Source of the DNA: Richelia sinica FACHB-800
Lineage (GTDB): Bacteria; Cyanobacteriota; Cyanobacteriia; Cyanobacteriales; Nostocaceae
Assembly: GCF_014698825.1 (NCBI RefSeq)
Contig: NZ_JACJTT010000004.1
Coordinates: 124,001 to 188,000 of the forward strand
Reading direction: 5' to 3'
Length of the DNA: 64,000 nt
Under the pieces are notes generated by a model. It saw nothing but the letters and a program-made list of their open reading frames with translations, had not been told where the DNA came from and ran no database searches. Positions 27,732 through 35,090 of this stretch are shown piece by piece. Position 1 is the stretch's first letter. Each line of letters begins with the position of its first letter. Both the position numbers and the translations under genes were made by a program.

Positions 27732-27828
27732 CGAGGGAAACAATGTTATACAAGATTTTTACGTAAGCTGCATTTTTGTATGTATTTTTATACAATAAAT
27801 GTGGATTTATGTGAATCTCTTTTACACA

Positions 27829-27857
27829 TTGACATACTGCCAACAAGTTAATGTAGT
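27829..27857 (+). promoter_or_regulatory. Candidate promoter for the AIPR gene
   Basis: TTGACA at 27829-27834 is a perfect -35 box. TGTAGT at 27852-27857 is a 4/6 match to a -10 box at 17-bp spacing. The first start codon lies about 80 bp downstream. Confidence 0.4.
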
Positions 27858-27968
27858 GAAGTAATAAATTTAACTACTTTTAATTATAAAACAGTATAAT
27901 ATGATTTATATCTGTTTGTTAGTATCATCTGACAACTTGTGACATTTAAAACTTTAGGATTACTTAAC

Positions 27969-29741
27969 ATGGCTGTTAATGACATCTTGTTTTTAGAAAA
28001 TACTCTAGAACAAAAGAAAAATCTAACTGCTACTTCATTATCAAAAAGCGATTTTTTTGAACTATTTACATTTGAGCAGATTTTAAAAAAATTTGATCTA
28101 TCAAATGATGAATTATTATCTGGTAAAACAGGAAAAGGAGATGATGGAGGAATAGATGGTTTTTTTGTTTTTATTGAAAATAGGATAATTGATGATTTTA
28201 TGGTATTGGATAATAATGAAAAAGCAACCATAAAAATTAGTCAAAGAAATCCCTCAATAGAACTATATTTAATTCAGGCAAAAGAAACACCTTCATTTAG
28301 TGAACAAGTATTTGATAAAGTTATATCAACTATTATGACTATTTTTGATTTTAGAAAAGAAATATCCGAATTGAGTAAAAATTACAATCAAGAGTTGATT
28401 AAGAATCTAGACAAATTCAGACAGGCTATTAAACAAGCTGTACACGCTAATTTATCCGTTAATTTTTTCTATGCAAGCACAGGCGATAGAAACGAAATTC
28501 ATCCCAAGGTTTTCAGTAAAGCTGATCTTTTTAAACAAACTATCTCTCAATACTTGCCAGGATCTAGAGTGAGTGTAGAATATTGGGGCGCACGTGAACT
28601 ATTAGAACAATCACGACAAGAAGTTACTTACACTCTAAATTTAAACTTTTTGAAAAATATTTCCAGCCATGGTCAATACGTTTTGCTCTCTAGTCTGAAA
28701 GATTATTATAATTTTGTCACAGATGAGCATGGCAACTTACGTCGATATATTTTTGAGTCCAATGTTCGTGACTACCAAGGAGATGTTGGAGTTAATCAAA
28801 ATATTCGCAATACTTTAGAAAGAGAAAATGACATAGCAGATTTTTGGTGGCTAAATAATGGTGTAACAATTCTTGCGTCTAAAGAATCTATTTCTGGTGA
28901 TACTATTCAACTTGATGATGTACAAATAGTTAATGGACTTCAGACTACTACTGAAGTGTATAAATATGTACGCAAACAAGACAAAACAAAAAATATTGAT
29001 AAGGCAATTTTAATCAAAGTTATTGTAATTCAAGATCCTGAAACTAGAGACAGAATTATAAAAGCAACCAATTATCAAACTCCTATTCCAACTACTCAAA
29101 TATCAATCGTAACTCAGTCTATTCAAAGAGACATTGAACATTATTTCTTAAATCATAATTGGTTTTATGATCGCCGTAAAAACTATTACAAAAACATAGG
29201 TAAACCTATTGATAGAATTATAAGCATAACATATTTAGCTCAAGCAGTCATGGCAATAGTTTTATTTGAACCGCATAAATCATCAACAAAAGGAAGTCCA
29301 TCTTTAATTATAACCAAAGATTACGAAAGAGTATTTAATCAACGTTTTCAACCAGATGTATATCTATTTTGTGCTAGTACATTAAAGAATATTGAGACAT
29401 TTATTCGGAACAATGAATCTGAACAATCAAATGTTTTGAAAGATATTGATAGGCGTGAAATTCAAACAATTTGTACACCTGAAAATCTTTATACATTAAG
29501 GTTTCATATTGCAATGCTTCTCACATCTAAATTAGCAGGTAAGTCTAATTACAAACCAGATGATATAAAAAGCCTTGTCTTGGAAGAATTATCAAAAGAT
29601 ATTCTCAAACAAACCATATCTTTACTTATTAATTTTACAATTTCATATGCAAGAAAATATAAATATTCATTGCATGATGTCAAATCCATCGTCAAAGACA
29701 AAAATTTTACTCAGTATTTGCAAAAACAATTGATTTCTTGA
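27969..29741 (+). CDS. AIPR-family (abortive infection phage resistance) protein with nuclease-like N-terminus
   Basis: From the ATG at 27969 the protein is 590 residues; a GTG at 27939 would add ten. The central region has AIPR signatures: NNGVTILASKE, VQIVNGLQTTTEVYK and ATNYQTPI. AIPR proteins were named from phage-abortive-infection loci. The N-terminus looks like a PD-(D/E)XK nuclease: E31/E36, D63 in DDGGIDGFFVFI, and Q103-A-K105 in LYLIQAKE, the QxK variant seen in Mrr-like enzymes. No methyltransferase or helicase partner is adjacent; Uma2 genes flank it. Codon use is strikingly AT-rich, consistent with transfer. The defence role is inferred from the family. Confidence 0.82.
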   Translation: MAVNDILFLENTLEQKKNLTATSLSKSDFFELFTFEQILKKFDLSNDELLSGKTGKGDDGGIDGFFVFIENRIIDDFMVLDNNEKATIKISQRNPSIELYLIQAKETPSFSEQVFDKVISTIMTIFDFRKEISELSKNYNQELIKNLDKFRQAIKQAVHANLSVNFFYASTGDRNEIHPKVFSKADLFKQTISQYLPGSRVSVEYWGARELLEQSRQEVTYTLNLNFLKNISSHGQYVLLSSLKDYYNFVTDEHGNLRRYIFESNVRDYQGDVGVNQNIRNTLERENDIADFWWLNNGVTILASKESISGDTIQLDDVQIVNGLQTTTEVYKYVRKQDKTKNIDKAILIKVIVIQDPETRDRIIKATNYQTPIPTTQISIVTQSIQRDIEHYFLNHNWFYDRRKNYYKNIGKPIDRIISITYLAQAVMAIVLFEPHKSSTKGSPSLIITKDYERVFNQRFQPDVYLFCASTLKNIETFIRNNESEQSNVLKDIDRREIQTICTPENLYTLRFHIAMLLTSKLAGKSNYKPDDIKSLVLEELSKDILKQTISLLINFTISYARKYKYSLHDVKSIVKDKNFTQYLQKQLIS

Positions 29742-29754
29742 GTTAATTAATTGT

Positions 29755-29821
29755 AGGTTTAGTTAAATGAAGTGCGACCTAATACATCTACAGTAAAATT
29801 TGATTAACACATTAAGAGAAA
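29755..29821 (+). repeat. Direct repeat copy 2 flanking the Uma2/AIPR segment
   Basis: The segment contains AGGTTTAGTTAAATGAAGTG, ATACATCTACAGTAAAATT and AACACATTAAGAGAAA, matching 26917-26983 in order. It ends 15 bp before the start codon of the second Uma2 gene. The two copies bracket Uma2 copy 1 plus the AIPR gene (about 2.8 kb). Confidence 0.6.
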
Positions 29822-29836
29822 CATTCTAGAAATTTT

Positions 29837-30397
29837 ATGATTGCCAATCATGATGTTTACATTACTCCCGAACAATATTTAGCACTAGAAGAGAAAAGCC
29901 CAGTAAAACATGAATACATTAACGGCTATATCTACACAATGGCTGGAGCTTCTGACCCTCATGTTACTGTAACATTAAATATCGCTTTTCTCATTCGGAA
30001 TCACATTCGCGGTAGTGGATGTCGAGTTTTTACAAGTGACATGAAAACCAGAATAGAATCTATAAATCGTTTTTACTATCCTGATGTGATGGTCACTTGT
30101 GATGAGAGAGATAAAGCCAATTTAGTTTATAAAAAATTTCCCTGTTTAATTATTGAAATATTATCTGATTCTACAGAAGCATTTGATCGTGGTGATAAAT
30201 TTGCAGATTATCAAAATATAGAGACTTTACAAGAATACGTTTTAGTTAATATTAAAAAACCTAAAATAGAATGTTTTCGCCGTAATTCTCAAGGTTTGTG
30301 GGTATTACAATCTTACACAGAATCATCTTTTGATTTACAAAGTATTAATTTCCATGGAAATATGGATGATTTATATGAAGATGTGAGTTTTATATAG
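29837..30397 (+). CDS. Uma2 family endonuclease (DUF820), copy 2
   Basis: The 186-residue protein has the Uma2 layout: YITPEQYLALEEKSPVKHEY, then NGYIYTMAGAS, YYPDVMVTCDE with the first acidic residue, CLIIEILSDSTEAFDRGDK with glutamate and downstream lysine, and KFADYQNIETLQEYVLVN. It belongs to the common EYINGEIYAMAGA-type branch of the family, unlike copy 1. The cellular role is unknown. A degenerate direct repeat lies directly upstream of its start. Confidence 0.88.
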   Translation: MIANHDVYITPEQYLALEEKSPVKHEYINGYIYTMAGASDPHVTVTLNIAFLIRNHIRGSGCRVFTSDMKTRIESINRFYYPDVMVTCDERDKANLVYKKFPCLIIEILSDSTEAFDRGDKFADYQNIETLQEYVLVNIKKPKIECFRRNSQGLWVLQSYTESSFDLQSINFHGNMDDLYEDVSFI

Positions 30398-30570
30398 CAC
30401 CAAACCAAGTTGAATTTTCTGAGTTTCGTACATCAACCCAACCTACAATTTTAGTTGGTGGAAATTTCCTAACTCCCTTGTCTACAGCTATATCAAAACA
30501 ATCTTATCTTCTCCTCTCTGGGTGAGACAATTGTGAATCTTGGCGGGCAAAATGCCCACCACCAATGATG

Positions 30571-31719
30571 CTACTTACTCAAAACTTCCTTCAAAGCTTC
30601 AACCAACCTATCCACACTTTCAGGACGGCTATTAAAACCCATCAAACCCACACGCCAAACCTTACCAGCTAGTTCTCCCAAACCGCCACCAACTTCAATG
30701 TTATGCTCAAGTAATAACTGCCGTGCTACAGCTTTCCCATCCACTCCATCAGGAATGCAAACAGTAGTTAAAGTTGGTAATCTGTATTCCTTCGCAACGT
30801 GCATTTTTAAACCAATACTTTCTAACTGTTCCCACAGATATTCCACATTCTTTTGATGGCGTTGCCAGCAGCTAGCTAAACCTTCTTCTGCGACTAAACG
30901 CAAAGCTTCCCTTAAACCATAATATAAATTAATTGGGGCTGTGTGGTGATAGGTGCGATCGCTTCCCCAATATTTCCCTAACAACAACATATCTAAATAC
31001 CAGTTTGCTACCTTAGTCTCCCGCTTCTGTACCTTCTCCATGGCCCGGGGACTCATGGTAAAGGGAGAAGCACCAGGAGAACAACCCAAGCCTTTTTGAC
31101 TGCAACTATAAGCTAAGTCCACACCCCACTCATCTAAAAAGATGGGAACACCACCCAAGCTGGTAACAGTATCTAGTAATAGCAATGTGCCATGTTTGCG
31201 GCATAATTCCCCTACTCCTTCCAAGGGTTGACGGGCACCGGTGGAAGTTTCTGCGTGGACTAAAGCAAAAATAGCTGGTTTATGAGTTTCTAAAGCTGTT
31301 TTAATTTCATCTAAAGAAAATACCTGTCCCCAAGGTTTAGTTATGGTGCGAACATCTCCACCATACCTTCCTGCCATATCCACGAGACGATTACCGAAGT
31401 AACCAGCGACACCAATCAATACCACATCTCCTGGTTCTACGGTGTTAGCTAAGGTAGCTTCCATGGCAGCTGTACCTGTGCCACTAACGGCGATGGTATG
31501 GGGGTTTTCTGTTTGCCAGACGTAGCGCAATAAAGATTGAATTTCGTCCATCAGGGCTAAAAATGAGGGGTCAAGATGCCCTAATGGGGTGGTATTCATG
31601 GCTTGTAAGACCGCAGGATGGGCGTTAGAGGGGCCAGGGCCTAATAATAAGCGGTTGGGGACTTCTAGGGGTGAGAGTTGTAAACGTTGACTATCGTTGA
31701 TGGAAATTGTAGATGTCAT
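30571..31719 (-). CDS. Alanine-glyoxylate-type class V aminotransferase
   Basis: The 382-residue PLP enzyme begins with the family motif RLLLGPGPSNAHPAVLQAM and has GTGTAAMEATLAN, LLLDTVTSLGGVPIFLDEWGVD and SCSQKGLGCSPGASPF. The lysine in SQKGLG is the expected PLP Schiff-base residue. This pattern fits alanine/serine-glyoxylate aminotransferase, which removes glyoxylate from the photorespiratory pathway in cyanobacteria. The exact amino donor (Ala or Ser) cannot be read from sequence. It is transcribed alone, divergent from the HPP-family gene. The start codon is ATG at 31719. Confidence 0.9.
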   Translation of the reverse strand: MTSTISINDSQRLQLSPLEVPNRLLLGPGPSNAHPAVLQAMNTTPLGHLDPSFLALMDEIQSLLRYVWQTENPHTIAVSGTGTAAMEATLANTVEPGDVVLIGVAGYFGNRLVDMAGRYGGDVRTITKPWGQVFSLDEIKTALETHKPAIFALVHAETSTGARQPLEGVGELCRKHGTLLLLDTVTSLGGVPIFLDEWGVDLAYSCSQKGLGCSPGASPFTMSPRAMEKVQKRETKVANWYLDMLLLGKYWGSDRTYHHTAPINLYYGLREALRLVAEEGLASCWQRHQKNVEYLWEQLESIGLKMHVAKEYRLPTLTTVCIPDGVDGKAVARQLLLEHNIEVGGGLGELAGKVWRVGLMGFNSRPESVDRLVEALKEVLSK

Positions 31720-31876
31720 ATTTGATTTCGAGGCTAAATAGTAATTAATGGCATGATAAAGCGATTAGATTACCGATGTTTTCATCAGCCTCAAAATTGT
31801 CTATCATTCGTGAGAAGAAGCCATATTCCTCAAGTCTTAAAGTAGATGTAACAGGTTGTTAAGGCGATATGGTCTC

Positions 31877-32392
31877 ATGAGTGAAAAACGTTCTAGTTTA
31901 AAACCATTACCAGGGGCAAATCGTCAACTGAGGCGTAGGTTAGACTGGAAAGGAGAAATAGCCTTAGCTACAGCACCGACCGCTGTCGTTTTGTTGGTTA
32001 TGTATTTTGTCGAAGCACTCACTCAACAACGCCTATTATTTGCTTCTTTAGCTTCCAGCGCCTTTTTAATTTATCTTGACCCCCAACATGGTACAAATGC
32101 TATCCGCACTTTGATAATTGCTCAAATGATGGCTGCTGGTATTGGTTTTAGCACTTATATATTTTTTGGTGGTGGCTATATTTCCGGTGGACTGGCTATG
32201 GTGACAGCTATTTTCTTAATGATATTCCTCGATGTTATGCACCCACCCGCTGTTGCTACATCTCTCAGTTTTGCTCTTAAAGCCAATAATGTTAATAACT
32301 TGGTATTATTTGCTTGGGCATTAGCAATTACATCTATTCTAGTAGGTTTAGAGCGTTACGCTCTGTGGTTATTAGCACATTATCGAGATTAA
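31877..32392 (+). CDS. HPP family membrane protein
   Basis: From the ATG at 31877 the protein has 171 residues; an upstream TTG at 31856 would add seven. It has four membrane helices (about 30-50, 55-75, 85-120, 140-165) and the family motif LDVMHPPAVATSLSF, whose HPP names the domain (PF04982). Some plant and cyanobacterial HPP proteins act in nitrite transport into the plastid or cell, but this one cannot be assigned a substrate. The first 25 residues are basic and cytoplasmic. Its neighbours give no metabolic hint. Confidence 0.85.
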   Translation: MSEKRSSLKPLPGANRQLRRRLDWKGEIALATAPTAVVLLVMYFVEALTQQRLLFASLASSAFLIYLDPQHGTNAIRTLIIAQMMAAGIGFSTYIFFGGGYISGGLAMVTAIFLMIFLDVMHPPAVATSLSFALKANNVNNLVLFAWALAITSILVGLERYALWLLAHYRD

Positions 32393-32457
32393 TCATCTCA
32401 GGTAATGGCGACTTAAGAATAAATCGCCAACCCATAACAACTAATTCCCCTACAGGA

Positions 32458-33534
32458 CTATTTCCCTAAACTCGTCATCCTATAAAAACGCCCATTTTGA
32501 GAAAATCTTTCTGCCATCACTTGTTGATACACAGCTTCATAACCATCTGTCATTTGTTCCACACTAAAATTATTTTCCACATACCGTCGGCAGGCATAAC
32601 GGTTTAACCTTCTGACTTTGTAAATGGCATGTATACATTCTTGGATATCTGTACATAGAAAGCCAGTTTCTCCATGGGAAATTACTTCTTCTGTTGAACC
32701 TAAGCGCATGGCAATAACTGGCGTACCTGTAGCCATAGATTCTGCCATTACTAACCCAAAAGGTTCTCGCCAAGTAATGGGAAATAGAGTGGCTACAGCA
32801 CCTCCCATCAACGCATTTTTTTGTGCATGATTAGCTTCACCTAAATATTGAATTTGTTCCCCATCAATATGGGGTTGAATTTCTTTTTCAAAAAATTCTT
32901 TATCTACCACATCTACTTTACCTGCCATCTTTAATCGCCAACCTGATTTTTTGGCAATTTCAATTGCTAAATGTGGGCCTTTTTCCGGTGACATCCGCCC
33001 TAAAAATGCTAAATACAGTGGTTCTGTGGGTTGAGGATAAAAGTCATAGCTATTAACATCTATGCCATTGTAGACAGTTGCGACATAATTCAAGCCCAAA
33101 TTGGGTTGTCGTTGAGCATCAGAAATAGAAATATAGGGCTGTTTATTGGCGTAAGTAAATATCTTTTCATTATCTGAAGTAAAAATGCCATGCAATGTAT
33201 GTACTATGGGCGTTTTGACTAAATTAATGTATCCTAAAGTCGCATGTCCCATGTGAGAATGAATAATATCAAAATCATCGGCTTTCTCAAATACAGCAGC
33301 CAGTTGCATTAGTTCATAAATGCTGTAATCTTTGATAGTAGAATCAAGTCTTAAGGCACGGGGATGAACAGAAATTAATTGCGCTAAACTCAGAGAATCT
33401 CCAGATGCAAATAGTGTGACTTCATGCCCTCTCCGCACTAATTCATCAGTTAATAACCCCACTACCAACTCTATGCCACCATAAGCAGGAGGTGGTACTC
33501 TCTCCCACAGTGGTGCAATCTGAGCAATCCTCAT
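32458..33534 (-). CDS. Family 4 glycosyltransferase
   Basis: The 358-residue GT-B-fold enzyme has an N-terminal acceptor domain (RIAQIAPLWERVPPPAYGGI, ELVRRGHEVTLFASG) and a C-terminal donor domain (LGRMSPEKGPHLAIEIAKKSG, then WREPFGLVMAESMATGTPVIA). The two glutamates of EPFGLVMAE form the E-x7-E motif of retaining GT4 enzymes. The AYGGIE start is common in cyanobacterial GT4 proteins of unknown acceptor. There is no signal peptide. The start codon has an AGGAG six to eight bases upstream. No other polysaccharide genes are adjacent. Confidence 0.88.
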   Translation of the reverse strand: MRIAQIAPLWERVPPPAYGGIELVVGLLTDELVRRGHEVTLFASGDSLSLAQLISVHPRALRLDSTIKDYSIYELMQLAAVFEKADDFDIIHSHMGHATLGYINLVKTPIVHTLHGIFTSDNEKIFTYANKQPYISISDAQRQPNLGLNYVATVYNGIDVNSYDFYPQPTEPLYLAFLGRMSPEKGPHLAIEIAKKSGWRLKMAGKVDVVDKEFFEKEIQPHIDGEQIQYLGEANHAQKNALMGGAVATLFPITWREPFGLVMAESMATGTPVIAMRLGSTEEVISHGETGFLCTDIQECIHAIYKVRRLNRYACRRYVENNFSVEQMTDGYEAVYQQVMAERFSQNGRFYRMTSLGK

Positions 33535-34006
33535 AATCTAACTCCTGAAAATGAAATGTAAATTGATTGGTGTTACTTGTGTAATTGACAATTAATGGAT
33601 GGCGATAACTGTATTAGTTAATATCGATCAACACCAATAACAGAAACAATCGCTTCAAAATCTTATGCGTTGACTTTGATATTTTTTGTCTATCTCAGGT
33701 AGGTAAATCACCTTCCCCCTGAGAAATAAATTAGTCAAAAATATAGTGGCAGCAAAAATTAAAAATTCTGTTTATTTTCCTAAAAAAGCAAAATTACCTG
33801 AAAATTGCCTTTATTTATTCTGGGGAATAAGTGGCGAAGAAGAGATGAAAATACATATCTAATTTGGGCGTAGAACTTGTTAATTAGCTTTTGTATCTTT
33901 TCAACATCATCAATTTTTACCCATTGCTACAGTAACTCATGCAGTCAATTGACTTTCTGCACAAAAACTGCTAGTGTAAATACCGAAAAATCATTACCAA
34001 AGCAAC
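33535..34006. other. 472-bp intergenic region between divergent GT4 and potC
   Basis: The region is AT-rich with no supported gene, palindrome or known repeat. It should hold promoters for both neighbours. A 79-codon frame starting at 33877 overlaps potC in another phase and shows no coding character. Confidence 0.45.
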
Positions 34007-34810
34007 ATGAATATATCTCAGCACAGCAAAAAACCGCGTGTCCCTTGGCAGGCGGTTTTCTCAGCCATGATATTTGTATTCATGTACTTACCAATTTTTG
34101 TACTGGCTTTCTATAGCTTTAACAAATCGCCCTACAGTGCAACTTGGCAAGGCTTTACTTGGCAATGGTATCAAAAATTATTCAATGATGAGCGGATTTT
34201 ATCAGCGTTAAACCATAGCTTGTTGGTAGCTTTTGGTGCTGTGGGTATTTCCGCTGTGTTGGGAACCTTGATGGCTGTGGGATTAGCTCGTTACGAATTT
34301 CCTGGGAAAAAAATCTACCAGAGTATTGCCTATCTACCATTATTAATCCCCGACATAGCGATCGCTGTAGCTACCCTCGTTTGTTTAGCTGCCTTTGCCA
34401 TTCCCCTCAGTCTATGGACAATTGTTGCTGCCCATGTGGTCTTTTGTCTGGCCTACATTGGCTTGGTTGTCTCCTCCCGTTTCAATAATCTCGACCCCCA
34501 CCTGGAAGAAGCTGCACTAGATTTAGGTGCAACCCCCCTTCAAGCCTTCATTCAAGTCCTCTTACCCCAACTCATGCCAGGGATAATTTCTGGCTGTCTA
34601 CTCGCCTTTGTTCTCAGTTTAGATGACTTCCTCATTGCCAGTTTCACCGCTGGTAGTGGTGCTAGTACCCTACCCATGGAAATCTTCAGCCGCATTAGAA
34701 CCGGAGTCAAACCAGATATCAACGCCCTCAGCGTTATGTTAATTTCCATCACCGGGATTGTCGCTTTAATTGCCGAATTAATTCGCGCTTCAGGTGAAAA
34801 TCGTCCCTAA
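34007..34810 (+). CDS. potC: Spermidine/putrescine ABC transporter permease PotC, orphan
   Basis: The 267-residue inner-membrane permease has six helices. The ABC permease EAA loop is intact (EEAALDLGATPLQAFIQVLLPQ), and the N-terminal motif YLPIFVLAFYSFNKS and C-terminal LSLDDFLIASFTAG match PotC. In the usual operon PotA (ATPase), PotB and PotD (binding protein) accompany it; none is present here. It may work with components encoded elsewhere. It ends 30 bp before a near-consensus promoter belonging to the next gene. The start is ATG at 34007, with a long AT-rich upstream gap. Confidence 0.88.
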   Translation: MNISQHSKKPRVPWQAVFSAMIFVFMYLPIFVLAFYSFNKSPYSATWQGFTWQWYQKLFNDERILSALNHSLLVAFGAVGISAVLGTLMAVGLARYEFPGKKIYQSIAYLPLLIPDIAIAVATLVCLAAFAIPLSLWTIVAAHVVFCLAYIGLVVSSRFNNLDPHLEEAALDLGATPLQAFIQVLLPQLMPGIISGCLLAFVLSLDDFLIASFTAGSGASTLPMEIFSRIRTGVKPDINALSVMLISITGIVALIAELIRASGENRP

Positions 34811-34841
34811 GTAGGTTAATTGCCTCCAGTGATTTACCCCC

Positions 34842-34869
34842 TTGACAAAACCGTGGTTTTGTTTATAAT
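34842..34869 (+). promoter_or_regulatory. Near-consensus promoter with a dyad filling the spacer
   Basis: TTGACA (34842-34847) and TATAAT (34864-34869) are perfect -35 and -10 boxes with a 16-bp spacer. ACAAAACC (34845-34852) and GGTTTTGT (34855-34862) form an 8-bp inverted repeat with a 2-nt centre lying between the boxes. It would drive the kinase gene starting 220 bp downstream. The dyad could alternatively end potC transcription, but its 2-nt loop makes that less likely. Confidence 0.6.
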
Positions 34870-35090
34870 TTATTTATAATGGGAATCTGTGCGCGCATAT
34901 ATATAAGATATACATAAATTCCAAATCAATTTCAACTCAGTTTTTCCCTTCCCCCACATAAATCAATTCAACAAATTCATTTCCATCATCTTTTCTTCAT
35001 AGAGAAACTGTCACTTCTATAAATAAATCGATTTTTGCAAATGGATAATATTGGGGCTAACTTTGGACAAGATCCCATCTTCCCTTCATT

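Larger units (their letters stand above)
27599..27938. other. 340-bp intergenic region with hairpin repeats and the AIPR promoter
   Basis: No coding frame is supported apart from the alternative AIPR start discussed with that gene. The region holds a perfect hairpin repeat (27711-27731), a degenerate relative at 27641-27663 (TTCCCAAC...GTTTGGAA), and a plausible promoter at 27829-27857. It is very AT-rich. Confidence 0.5.

Noticed and set aside
26917-29821. The direct repeats as attachment sites of an integrated element
   Set aside because: No integrase or tRNA gene is adjacent and the repeats are diverged; I keep them only as possible recombination or family remnants.
33877-34116. 79-codon frame overlapping the potC start
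   Set aside because: It is out of frame with potC and shows no domain or coding bias; potC's start is well supported.
34842-34869. Dyad after potC as a plain rho-independent terminator
   Set aside because: The perfect inverted repeat has only a 2-nt centre and coincides with exact -35/-10 boxes; promoter use explains it better, although both are possible.
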